Positions 48,073 through 57,755 of a stretch of DNA of 64,000 bases are shown one piece after another. Positions within the stretch are counted from its first letter, which is position 1. Every line of letters begins with the position of its first letter. The notes under the pieces were generated by a model. The model had not been told where the DNA came from and ran no database searches. It saw only the letters and a list, made by a program, of their open reading frames with translations. Position numbers and translations under genes: made by a program. The DNA is from Colwellia sp. BRX10-3 (GTDB lineage Bacteria > Pseudomonadota > Gammaproteobacteria > Enterobacterales > Alteromonadaceae), in NCBI RefSeq assembly GCF_014077505.1, contig NZ_JACGWA010000004.1, positions 62,001 through 126,000 on the forward strand. Direction: 5' to 3'.

Positions 48073-48294
48073 TTAATTGTCTGCTTCTAACTCTGATGGT
48101 GTAATACTCGCTGCGTGATCACCTTTTGGACCCGCGTCTAATTCGTAGTTTACATCTTGGCCCGCTTTTAACGTACGGTATCCTTCCATTTGAATCGTTG
48201 AATAATGAGCAAAAATATCTTCACCACCATCCTCTGGACGAATAAAACCAAACCCTTTTGCATTATTAAACCATTTAACTGTACCGTGAGCCAT
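48073..48294 (-). CDS. cspD: cold-shock-domain protein, CspD type
   Basis: 73 residues with a single cold-shock domain: KWFNNAKGFGFIRPE (RNP1) and DIFAHYSTIQ (RNP2). In E. coli CspD is induced in stationary phase and blocks replication rather than acting as a cold-shock chaperone. The divergent position to clpS-clpA is the conserved one for cspD, which supports the name over CspA-like paralogues. AGAAGGA precedes the start. Confidence 0.94.
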   Translation of the reverse strand: MAHGTVKWFNNAKGFGFIRPEDGGEDIFAHYSTIQMEGYRTLKAGQDVNYELDAGPKGDHAASITPSELEADN

Positions 48295-48517
48295 ACTTCA
48301 ACATCCTTCTAAAATCATCGGTAATTAGGTATGCTTTCATTAAAACATTCTCGAAAGCATTAATATTATTTTTAGCTGACTAAAAAACAGCCACCAAAGT
48401 AAATCGTAGATAATATTTAGAAATAGTCAAGTCTTATTTTATAGATATTGATTTTTTTAGTTATTATTATTTAAAATTCTTAAAGCAAAAACTTAACTGA
48501 CAGACTAATATAGAATT

Positions 48518-48838
48518 ATGAGTAAATGGAAAGAGTTAATAGATGACCAAAGTGTTCTAGATGACGAGGTTATTGAAAAATTTCAGAAACCCCCAATGTA
48601 TACTGTTGTGCTATTAAATGATGACTATACTCCAATGGACTTTGTCATTGATGTATTGTGTAGGTTTTTTAATATGAATTCAGAGCAAGCGACAGATATT
48701 ATGTTAGCGATTCATTATAAAGGGAAAGGGCGATGCGGTACATTTACTGCTGAAGTAGCCGAAACTAAAGTTGATCAGGTGTTGAATTACGCAACAAGCA
48801 ATGAACATCCGCTTAAATGTACTATGGAAAAAGCGTAA
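48518..48838 (+). CDS. clpS: ClpS adaptor for N-degron proteolysis
   Basis: 106 residues. It delivers proteins with Leu, Phe, Tyr or Trp N-termini to ClpAP. The N-degron pocket residues lie in [20 protein letters not shown], with [17 protein letters not shown] further on, and a flexible N-terminal extension needed for ClpA inhibition is present. It overlaps no gene; clpA follows after 28 bp in the same transcript. The transferases that make its substrates, bpt and aat, are encoded downstream in this window. Confidence 0.97.
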   Translation: MSKWKELIDDQSVLDDEVIEKFQKPPMYTVVLLNDDYTPMDFVIDVLCRFFNMNSEQATDIMLAIHYKGKGRCGTFTAEVAETKVDQVLNYATSNEHPLKCTMEKA

Positions 48839-48866
48839 TAACGCAAGATTCAAATTGGAGTAAACC

Positions 48867-51119
48867 ATGCTAAATAAAGATTTAGAAGTATCGTTAAATA
48901 TGGCTTTTCGTCAGGCTAAAGAGTCTCGCCATGAGTTTATGACGGTTGAACATTTATTGTTGGCGTTGTTAGACAATCCATCATCCATTGATGCCTTAAA
49001 AGCATGTGGCGCTGATCTGACGAATTTAAAAAAAGAGTTGTTAGTATTTATTGCGGATACAACTCCTGTTATTCCTGCTGGTGAAGAAGAAAGAGAAACT
49101 CAGCCTACACTCGGTTTCCAACGCGTATTGCAACGTGCTGTTTTTCATGTTCAGTCTTCGGGTAAAAGTGAAGTTAATGGCGCGAATGTATTAGTCGCGA
49201 TATTTAGTGAACAAGAATCTCAAGCCGCTTATTTTTTAAAGAAATGTGATATTAGCCGATTAGATATCGTCAATTATATTTCTCATGGTATTGCGAAAGT
49301 CGATCAAGAAAATAGCAATACTGAAGACCAGGCGCCTGTTGGTGAAGAAGAGCCACGTACAATAGATAATTTTTCTACAAACCTTAATGATGAAGCATTG
49401 AAAGGGAATATCGACCCGCTTATAGGGCGAGATAGCGAACTAGAGCGCACATTACAAGTATTAAGTCGCCGCAGAAAAAACAATCCTTTATTTGTTGGTG
49501 AAGCCGGTGTTGGTAAAACAGCGATTGCTGAAGGTTTAGCAAATTTATTGGTATCTGATAAAGCGCCAGAATTTTTGAAAGATGCCACTATTTATTCACT
49601 AGATATGGGCGCGCTGCTGGCAGGTACTAAATATCGTGGTGATTTTGAAAAACGCTTTAAAGCGCTGTTAAAAGAACTTGAACAAGACGGCAATGCAATT
49701 CTCTTTATTGATGAAATTCATACCATTATTGGTGCTGGTGCGGCTTCTGGTGGCATGTTAGATGCGTCAAACTTGATCAAACCTTTACTTTCATCAGGAA
49801 AACTACGCTGTATGGGGTCAACCACCTATCAAGAGTATCAAAGTATCTTTGAGAAGGATCGGGCCTTAGCTCGTCGTTTCCAAAAAATAGATGTAATTGA
49901 GCCAAGTGTCGATGACACGACAAAAATATTGCATGGTTTGAAAGACAAATATGAGGCACATCATGGTGTTAAATATTCAAATAACGCCTTGAGAGCTGCT
50001 GCACAACTTTCAGCAAAATATATTAATGACCGTTTTTTACCTGACAAAGCGATTGACGTTATTGATGAAGCTGGAGCGCGCCAACAAATAGTCGCTGCTT
50101 CTAAACGTAAAAAAGTGATCAGTAATACCGACATAGAAAATATAGTTGCTAAAATGGCGCGCATTCCTGAAAAATCAGTGTCAGCAACTGAAGTTGATAG
50201 TTTAAAAACGCTCGATCGTAATTTAAAATTAGTTGTTTTTGGTCAAGATCATGCCATTGATGAATTATCGTCTGTTATTCGTTTATCACGTGCAGGTTTA
50301 GGCAATGAAAATAAGCCTATTGGTTCATTTATATTCGCCGGCCCTACTGGTGTAGGTAAAACTGAAGTAACCCAACAACTCGCTAAAGTGCTTGGTGTTG
50401 AACTACTACGTTACGACATGTCAGAATATATGGAAAAACATGCCGTAAGTCGCTTAATCGGCGCTCCTCCAGGTTATGTTGGTTATGAACAAGGTGGTTT
50501 ATTAACAGACGCTGTGATTAAAAATCCACACGCTGTTGTGCTATTAGATGAAATAGAAAAAGCCCATGAAGATGTTTACAACATACTGCTACAAGTCATG
50601 GATCATGGCACGTTAACAGACAATAATGGCCGTAAAGCTGACTTTAGAAATATTATTTTAGTGTTAACTACTAATGCTGGCGTAGCACACACTGTAAAGC
50701 AATCTATTGGCTTTAAACAACAAGACAATAGTCTTGATGCTATGAACGAAATAAATAAGGTGTTTTCGCCTGAGTTTCGTAATCGCTTAGATAATATTGT
50801 CTGGTTTAATCATTTAGACGATGAAGTGATACAACTTGTTGTCGATAAGTTTATTGTAGAACTGCAAGTTCAACTTGATGAAAAGGGTGTGTCGTTAGAG
50901 ATAACCAAAGATGCTAAGAAGTGGATGGCTATCAAGGGTTATGATAAAACAATGGGTGCAAGACCTATGGCTAGGTTGATTCAAGAGCAGCTGAAAAAGC
51001 CATTAGCAAACGAGTTGCTTTTTGGTGAATTAACCCAAGGTGGTGTCGCCAAAGTTGCTGTGAAGAAAGACAAGTTAGTGATCAACTATGAATCGAAAAA
51101 AGAGTTAGTTGAACACTAA
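48867..51119 (+). CDS. clpA: ATP-dependent Clp protease ATPase subunit ClpA
   Basis: 750 residues (E. coli 758). It is a two-ring AAA+ unfoldase for ClpP. Order: N-domain that binds ClpS (1-145), D1 ATPase with GEAGVGKTAIAEG (about 212) and DEIHTIIGAGAASGG, and D2 ATPase with GPTGVGKTEV (about 495) and LLDEIEKAHEDV. The short linker lacks a ClpB-type middle domain. GGAG precedes the start. It is followed by a long hairpin and then a true terminator. Confidence 0.98.
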   Translation: MLNKDLEVSLNMAFRQAKESRHEFMTVEHLLLALLDNPSSIDALKACGADLTNLKKELLVFIADTTPVIPAGEEERETQPTLGFQRVLQRAVFHVQSSGKSEVNGANVLVAIFSEQESQAAYFLKKCDISRLDIVNYISHGIAKVDQENSNTEDQAPVGEEEPRTIDNFSTNLNDEALKGNIDPLIGRDSELERTLQVLSRRRKNNPLFVGEAGVGKTAIAEGLANLLVSDKAPEFLKDATIYSLDMGALLAGTKYRGDFEKRFKALLKELEQDGNAILFIDEIHTIIGAGAASGGMLDASNLIKPLLSSGKLRCMGSTTYQEYQSIFEKDRALARRFQKIDVIEPSVDDTTKILHGLKDKYEAHHGVKYSNNALRAAAQLSAKYINDRFLPDKAIDVIDEAGARQQIVAASKRKKVISNTDIENIVAKMARIPEKSVSATEVDSLKTLDRNLKLVVFGQDHAIDELSSVIRLSRAGLGNENKPIGSFIFAGPTGVGKTEVTQQLAKVLGVELLRYDMSEYMEKHAVSRLIGAPPGYVGYEQGGLLTDAVIKNPHAVVLLDEIEKAHEDVYNILLQVMDHGTLTDNNGRKADFRNIILVLTTNAGVAHTVKQSIGFKQQDNSLDAMNEINKVFSPEFRNRLDNIVWFNHLDDEVIQLVVDKFIVELQVQLDEKGVSLEITKDAKKWMAIKGYDKTMGARPMARLIQEQLKKPLANELLFGELTQGGVAKVAVKKDKLVINYESKKELVEH

Positions 51120-51138
51120 GCTTTAACCGTTGTTCAAG

Positions 51139-51179
51139 GGTTTGACATACTTTCACTTAATATGAAAGTATGTCAAACC
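51139..51179. repeat. 17-bp perfect inverted repeat after clpA, without a T-tract
   Basis: Left arm GGTTTGACATACTTTCA (51139-51155), loop CTTAATA, right arm 51163-51179. It lies 19 bp after the clpA stop and 15 bp before a normal terminator. Lacking a U-tail, it is more likely an mRNA-stabilising stem or a protein-binding dyad. Confidence 0.75.
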
Positions 51180-51194
51180 GTTCATCCAGACATA

Positions 51195-51220
51195 AAAAAA
51201 CCGAGCAAGCTCGGTTTTTT
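51195..51220 (+). terminator. terminator after clpA
   Basis: AAAAAACCGAGC-AA-GCTCGGTTTTTT, a perfect 12-bp stem with a T-tract. Confidence 0.92.
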
Positions 51221-51256
51221 ATTAATATTTAATTGGCATTAACTAAATTTAGGTTA

Positions 51257-51296
51257 TAAAAAAACGCTTTATTAAGATAAAACTAAAGCGCTTTTT
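51257..51296 (-). terminator. terminator after infA
   Basis: On the minus strand AAAAAGCGCTTTA pairs with TAAAGCGTTTTTTT across a roughly 12-base loop, ending in a T-run. It lies about 20 bp after the infA stop. Confidence 0.7.
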
Positions 51297-51315
51297 AAAC
51301 TTAAATAATTAATTT

Positions 51316-51618
<303 letters not shown>

Positions 51619-52320
51619 TTATTTATTTACTGTTTGCCATTGATTTTCGGCTAATATTTGATGGGGAAAGTAACGGTTTTTATAATTCATTTTACTACAT
51701 CCTTCTATTTGGTAACCCAGATAGAGAAATTGTCGTTTAAGTTGAGATGTGATCTCAATTTGTTGCAAAATTGAATACACACCAAGACCATGTTTTCTAT
51801 AGTTTGGATGATAAAAGGTATAAACCGCAGATAAGGCGTTAGGAATGTCATCTGTTATCGCAACACTAATTAATACCTCGTCATGCCATATTTCAATGTA
51901 GTGTTGCTGAGTGATTTCATTATCAGTGAAGCTTTGAAATTGCTCTTTTGATGCTGGAAACATACTGCCATCACTGTGAATGGTATTGATATATTGTTCG
52001 TATAGCGGGTAGTAGCTTTCTTTAACCTCTTTACTTAACTTAACATTAAACCTCTCATTGCGTTTCAACAAACGTTTTTGGCTTTTTGACGGAATAAAGT
52101 CTTGAACTAATACACGTAACGATTGGCACGCATGGCAAGCAATGCAATGCGGGCGATAGATATCATTACCACTGCGCCTAAAGCCTTGCTGCATCAGCCA
52201 GCCATAATGATCTCGTTCATGTAATATTTCATCAACAGCAATCAATAATCGCTCTTCCTGTTCAGGCAGGTAATTACACGGAAACGGCTTAGTAATACCT
52301 AGTTTATAGTTTGAACTCAT
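51619..52320 (-). CDS. bpt: aspartate/glutamate leucyltransferase (Bpt/Ate family)
   Basis: 233 residues of the bacterial arginyl-transferase-like family. Bpt adds leucine from Leu-tRNA to N-terminal Asp or Glu, creating a ClpS-recognised N-degron. The cysteine-rich start is visible ([14 protein letters not shown] and [14 protein letters not shown]) along with [13 protein letters not shown] and [20 protein letters not shown] at the C-terminus, all family features. It sits between clpS-clpA and aat, upstream of infA. Confidence 0.95.
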   Translation of the reverse strand: MSSNYKLGITKPFPCNYLPEQEERLLIAVDEILHERDHYGWLMQQGFRRSGNDIYRPHCIACHACQSLRVLVQDFIPSKSQKRLLKRNERFNVKLSKEVKESYYPLYEQYINTIHSDGSMFPASKEQFQSFTDNEITQQHYIEIWHDEVLISVAITDDIPNALSAVYTFYHPNYRKHGLGVYSILQQIEITSQLKRQFLYLGYQIEGCSKMNYKNRYFPHQILAENQWQTVNK

Positions 52321-52700
52321 TAATAAATTTACCTGTTACTGAACGTTTTATATAGAATGTTATAGTTGAAAAGCAAAGTGTTTAATCATTATAACAATTA
52401 TGTCGGCTAACTATGTCACCTAATTACCATGAAATATAAGGTGTTGTATTATTAAAAGAATAATCCCAACAAACATCTTCCACTTAGTGAGATTTAAAGG
52501 CTTAAGTGAAACCAAGTTAATTCAATTGATATATAGGATTAGTATTGGTTAAATCAAGCGTTCAACAAACCTTAAAGGGGGACTGCTAGATTAATTTACA
52601 GGATCAATAAAAAGATGTGTTCTGTTTAAAAACGCTTAAAATTTAATTATAAGAAGCTTGAAAGAGCGGGCGCTGTTTTTCGATTAACATCGATTACTTA
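52321..52700. other. 380-bp gene-free region between bpt and the TPR gene
   Basis: No ORF of note on either strand. A segment TTAATTCAATTGATAT near 52519 resembles the end of the inverted-repeat element at 37201-37359, so a decayed copy is possible. I looked for a remnant of a signalling output domain after the TPR gene and found only frames with early stops. Confidence 0.5.
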
Positions 52701-53816
52701 TTACAGTGAATTAGCAGATTTTAAGGTTAAGTAGGCTGTTTCAAATGCCCCAAGTTGATAGTATGTTTCTGCCAATTTTTGCATTAATTCTACTTTATCA
52801 CCTTGCATTTTATAAGTGTTTGCCAGTTCAATGGTGTCTAAAAGTAAGGTTTTACATTCTTGAAATTTTTTGTTTTGACATAAAAGATTAGCCATGTTTT
52901 TACGGACATGTATTTTTACTCGTTCAGAGTTACTTTCATCCGCGGCAATAATAGCTTCATTCAAATATTTTTTTGCTTGTTGGAAGTTTTCTAAATTGTT
53001 TTGATACTCTGATATCCTAGATAATGAAAAAGCCTGATTAAGTTTATTATTATCTTTTAACGCTTGTCGATAAGACTGCAACATCCACTTGCTAGCTTCT
53101 TGCCAGTCTTTTACTTCTTGATATATACGACCAATATTATAATAACCAATTGATAAATAATGAGGGCTCCCTATTTCCTCATATATATCAATAGCTTGTT
53201 TTTGATATTTTTTTGCTATTTCTATTTGTCCAAGCCTTTTGTTTGCCACACTAAATTGCTCAAGTATGATCGCCTTGTCAAAGGTATTGGGCAGTAATTC
53301 TAGGTACTTTATTGCCAGGTTTAAATCTTTTGTCGCTTTGCTATTATCGTCTAAGAAAATATAGGCGTTAGCTCTTTCTACTAAGGCGGCAATCTTATAA
53401 TTTAATAAATTAGACTGCTCAGCTTGAATAACCGCCATATTAGCAGTAGCAAAAAACTCCTTATATTGCCCTCTAAGAAAGTATCCTCTAGCTTGACTGA
53501 TAAGTACTCTAGTGTGCCAAGGTTCTTTTAATAAACCTGTCGCTAGCGCTGATTTTGAGTATTTAAGAATATGTTCGGGTTGATCAATAATATAAGCAAC
53601 TTCTGCTTGCATCACCATCAACTTTGATTTTAGCGTTAGAGATAATTCTGTATCTGCTAAAAATGCTTCAATTTTGTAGAATGCGGCTTCTGGGTTAACA
53701 GGAATCTGTTGACTAAGCATCTGCTCAATGTCGACTTCGTCTGTGTTAAAGGAGTACGCAAAACCAGAGTGAAGCACAATTAAGATTAAATATAACCAAG
53801 TAATATTATTTCTCAA
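52701..53816 (-). CDS. exported tetratricopeptide-repeat protein, possibly a truncated sensor
   Basis: 371 residues, TTG start with GGAG seven bases upstream. A signal peptide or membrane anchor covers residues 1-22. Then come about seven TPR-like helical pairs, for example ALVERANAYIFLDDNSKATKDL, SIGYYNIGRIYQEVKDWQEA and QKLAETYYQLGAFETAYLTLKS. This is the look of the periplasmic part of TPR-GGDEF or TPR-histidine-kinase proteins of marine Alteromonadales, which continue with a coiled coil, a membrane helix and an output domain. Here the frame stops (LKSANSL) right where that part should start. It could be a stand-alone TPR protein or a gene remnant. Confidence 0.75.
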   Translation of the reverse strand: MRNNITWLYLILIVLHSGFAYSFNTDEVDIEQMLSQQIPVNPEAAFYKIEAFLADTELSLTLKSKLMVMQAEVAYIIDQPEHILKYSKSALATGLLKEPWHTRVLISQARGYFLRGQYKEFFATANMAVIQAEQSNLLNYKIAALVERANAYIFLDDNSKATKDLNLAIKYLELLPNTFDKAIILEQFSVANKRLGQIEIAKKYQKQAIDIYEEIGSPHYLSIGYYNIGRIYQEVKDWQEASKWMLQSYRQALKDNNKLNQAFSLSRISEYQNNLENFQQAKKYLNEAIIAADESNSERVKIHVRKNMANLLCQNKKFQECKTLLLDTIELANTYKMQGDKVELMQKLAETYYQLGAFETAYLTLKSANSL

Positions 53817-54027
53817 TTACTTCTCCATGAATTAATTAGTTATGTCAGAGGAATGTTTCTTATAGAAAAATTTATAGCAAATTTTAGCTGTTATTAATAC
53901 TTATAATTTTATTTACATGCGTAATTATTCAATTTAAATGATTTTTAATAATATTTATATCGACTTAAAACTATCAATAATACTATCGATTATTAAACTC
54001 AAGATTACCCGTAATGCCGTTGCCAAA

Positions 54028-54738
54028 TCAGTTTAAGGTTAATTGCCGAGGTCGCCAAAAATTTTCAACAGGGCTTATATTTTTTGCAGCAATTTGCTGT
54101 GTGATAAATTCTTGGCGGGATACTTCAATACACCCCATAGAAGCTAAGAAAGGGTTTAACATTTGGCAATCAATAAGTTCAACACCTATGGATTTGAGCA
54201 AACTCGCTAAATACACCAGTGCGATTTTTGAGGCATTACTCTGTCGATAAAACATTGATTCACCCGAAAAGTAGCCGTTCACTGCTACACCATATAATCC
54301 ACCGACTAATTCCTCGTTCTGCCATACTTCAATCGAATGAGCTTTGCCTTGACGATGCAGCTTTTTATAAGCTAATAGCATAGGATTAACAATCCAAGTT
54401 TCCTCTTTTCGAAAAGGAGCATCTGCACAGAGCTCAATAACCTGATCAAAATTTTTGTTGAGCGTTACGTTAAAAAGCTCTCGTTTGAGCACTTTTTGTA
54501 AAGTTTTATTAATTTTAATCTGCGATATATTAATAATTGCTCGTGGATCAGGGCTCCACCACATAACTGGCTCACCATCACTGAACCATGGAAAAATACC
54601 ACATTGATAGGCTTGAATAATTCGTTGGGGTGATAAATCATCTCCGAAGGCGAGTAGGCCGTTCGGTTCTTTTAAAGTAGTAGAAAGTTCGGGGAAAGTC
54701 GAGCTATTCGAAGATAACCAAGGAATAGCTCGAGCCAT
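54028..54738 (-). CDS. aat: leucyl/phenylalanyl-tRNA--protein transferase
   Basis: 236 residues, as in E. coli Aat. It adds Leu or Phe to N-terminal Lys or Arg, producing ClpS substrates. GLLAFGDDLSPQRIIQAYQCGIFPWF and EPVMWWSPDPRAII are the family signatures; AHSIEVWQNEELVGGLYGVAVNGYFSGESMF forms the acyltransferase core. It is 3 bp after trxB, so they are co-transcribed. With clpS, clpA and bpt it completes the N-degron set within 6.5 kb. Confidence 0.97.
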   Translation of the reverse strand: MARAIPWLSSNSSTFPELSTTLKEPNGLLAFGDDLSPQRIIQAYQCGIFPWFSDGEPVMWWSPDPRAIINISQIKINKTLQKVLKRELFNVTLNKNFDQVIELCADAPFRKEETWIVNPMLLAYKKLHRQGKAHSIEVWQNEELVGGLYGVAVNGYFSGESMFYRQSNASKIALVYLASLLKSIGVELIDCQMLNPFLASMGCIEVSRQEFITQQIAAKNISPVENFWRPRQLTLN

Positions 54739-54741
54739 TGA

Positions 54742-55704
<963 letters not shown>

Positions 55705-55882
55705 CTACTCCAAAAATAAAATATGTTAATGTCTTAATGGTTGGGATTCTAAGTGATTATCTCAAGAGAGCAACAAAGAAATAATTATAAATAATAATTT
55801 CTTTCACAAAACTGCAAGGCTATTTTTACAAACAAGCCTGTAGGTTTGTAATCTTTCTCTTTTTTATAATCACTTATAAAAC

Positions 55883-55910
55883 AAAAAAGCCGCTATTAAT
55901 AAGCGGCTTT
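55883..55910 (-). terminator. terminator after ald
   Basis: AAAGCCGCT / AGCGGCTTT with a seven-base loop; on the minus strand it is followed by TTTTTTG. It lies about 20 bp past the ald stop. Confidence 0.9.
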
Positions 55911-55931
55911 AAGCATTTTTACTGCTACAAC

Positions 55932-57053
55932 TTATAAGGTCGCAATAGCTACTTCTGGTGCAACGTATTCATAACCAAGTACATCAGCCACTGGCTTATA
56001 TGTAATTTTACCACCTAATACATTTAAACCGGCCATTAAGTGCACGTCGTCAAGCAAGGCTTGTTTAGCACCTTTGTTTGCAAGCGTTACAGTAAATGGC
56101 ATAGTGGCATTTGTTAATGCCATTGTGGATGTTCTTGCAACACCACCTGGCATGTTTGCTACACAGTAATGAACTACGTCATCAACTACATAAGTAGGAT
56201 CTTGATGCGTGGTTGCTTTAGATGTTTCAAAACAGCCACCTTGGTCAATAGCAACATCAACAACTACGGCACCTTTTTTCATCATTTTTATGTGTTGTGC
56301 TGTTACTAATTTAGGTGCAGCTGCCCCCGGAATTAATACGGCACCGATAACTAAGTCGGCTTCAACAATAAGTTGGTTCATGGCATCAGCAGTTGAGTAA
56401 ACTGTTTTTAAGCGACCATCAAACTCGGTATCAAGTTGACGAAGGCGAGGTAAAGAACGATCTAAAATTGTTACGTCAGCACCCATACCAACTGCCATAC
56501 GTGCAGCTTGAGTGCCAACAACACCACCACCTATGATAAGAACTTTAGCAGGAGCAACACCAGGTACACCACCTAGTAATGCACCTAAACCGCCTTGCGC
56601 TTTTTCTAAGGCGTGAGCGCCTGCTTGAATGGACATACGGCCGGCAACTTCAGACATAGGGGCTAAAAGGGGTAAACCACCGCCATTTTGAGTTACTGTT
56701 TCATAAGCAATACAGGTAGCGCCAGAAGCTACAAGCAGTTCTGTTTGCTTAGGATCTGGGGCTAAATGTAAGTAAGTAAATAGCACTTGACCAGGGCGTA
56801 GCATTTTACACTCATTGGGTTGTGGCTCTTTTACTTTGATGATCATGTCAGCGATAGCAAATATTTCTGCTGCTGAATCAATAATTTTTGCACCGGCTAA
56901 AATGTATTGTTCATTTTCAAAGCCGATTGCTGCACCACCATTATTTTCAACGATAACGTCATGGCCATTAACAATTAATTCTTTAACACCTGCAGGAGTT
57001 AAGCCTATACGGTATTCGTGGTTTTTTATTTCTTTAGGTACACCAATAATCAT
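55932..57053 (-). CDS. ald: alanine dehydrogenase
   Basis: 373 residues, the standard length. It reversibly converts alanine to pyruvate and ammonia with NAD. MIIGVPKEIKNHEYRIGLTPAGV carries the substrate arginine, VKEPQPNE the catalytic lysine region, and VLIIGGGVVGTQAARMAVGMGADVTILD the NAD loop. PGGVARTSTMALTNATMPF is the C-terminal signature. It diverges from lrp, and Lrp-family proteins often control divergent ald genes, so control by the neighbouring regulator is likely (inference). Confidence 0.97.
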   Translation of the reverse strand: MIIGVPKEIKNHEYRIGLTPAGVKELIVNGHDVIVENNGGAAIGFENEQYILAGAKIIDSAAEIFAIADMIIKVKEPQPNECKMLRPGQVLFTYLHLAPDPKQTELLVASGATCIAYETVTQNGGGLPLLAPMSEVAGRMSIQAGAHALEKAQGGLGALLGGVPGVAPAKVLIIGGGVVGTQAARMAVGMGADVTILDRSLPRLRQLDTEFDGRLKTVYSTADAMNQLIVEADLVIGAVLIPGAAAPKLVTAQHIKMMKKGAVVVDVAIDQGGCFETSKATTHQDPTYVVDDVVHYCVANMPGGVARTSTMALTNATMPFTVTLANKGAKQALLDDVHLMAGLNVLGGKITYKPVADVLGYEYVAPEVAIATL

Positions 57054-57177
57054 AGTTTTTATTCTCTGTTGTAAAATATGGAGCTAGTATAATGACTTTA
57101 TGTCGAATTAACCTGTCGTTATTCGGTTGTTGTTGGGATATAATCCTGTCTATAGTTGGTTTGTTAGTGAATTATAT

Positions 57178-57660
57178 ATGAATTCTTCAACGGGAAAAAA
57201 AATAGATCGTATTGATAAAAACATATTATTTGAATTACAAAAAAATGGCCGTTTATCTAATATAGAGCTTTCAAAACGAGTAGGTCTAAGTGCAACGCCT
57301 TGTTTAGAGAGAGTAAAGCGGTTAGAGAACGATAAGTTTATTGTTGGTTATCAAGCTATTTTAAATCCAAAAAAGTTAGACGCCGCTTTATTAGTTATTG
57401 TTGAAATAACCTTAACTAAAACCAGCCCTGATGTTTTTGATGACTTTTCTAAGGCTGTTCATGAATTAGAGGTTATTCAAGAATGTCATTTAGTATCCGG
57501 AAATTTTGATTTCTTACTAAAAACTCGCGTTGCAGATATGACGGCCTACCGTGAATTATTGGGAAATACCTTATTAAGGTTGCCTGCTGTGAGTGAAAGC
57601 AGAACTTATGTGGTTATGGAAGAAGTAAAATCATCCAATCACTTGCCAATAAAGCGGTAA
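57178..57660 (+). CDS. lrp: leucine-responsive regulatory protein Lrp
   Basis: 160 residues from the ATG at 57178; the frame is open 17 codons further upstream but the added part has no family counterpart. N-terminal helix-turn-helix DRIDKNILFELQKNGRLSNIELSKRVGLSATPCLERVKRL is almost that of E. coli Lrp, followed by the RAM effector domain with IQECHLVSGNFDFLLKTRVADM and TLLRLPAVSESRTYVVMEEVK. It is therefore the global Lrp rather than a minor AsnC paralogue. It lies between ald and ftsK, as E. coli lrp precedes ftsK. Confidence 0.96.
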   Translation: MNSSTGKKIDRIDKNILFELQKNGRLSNIELSKRVGLSATPCLERVKRLENDKFIVGYQAILNPKKLDAALLVIVEITLTKTSPDVFDDFSKAVHELEVIQECHLVSGNFDFLLKTRVADMTAYRELLGNTLLRLPAVSESRTYVVMEEVKSSNHLPIKR

Positions 57661-57755
57661 AAGTCGTTATTCACGGTAAATGTTTGTTATTTCGTTTTAT
57701 TCATCGCTAATGTTTGGTATTTTAGCTGTATTATAATGATAATTTTCAGAAGAGT

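Noticed and set aside
51120-51315. tRNA-Ser gene expected between clpA and infA by analogy with E. coli serW
   Set aside because: No acceptor, D- or T-arm pattern is present; only hairpins and terminators are seen.
52321-52700. Remnant of a GGDEF or histidine-kinase domain after the TPR gene
   Set aside because: All frames break within a few codons and no family motif is visible.
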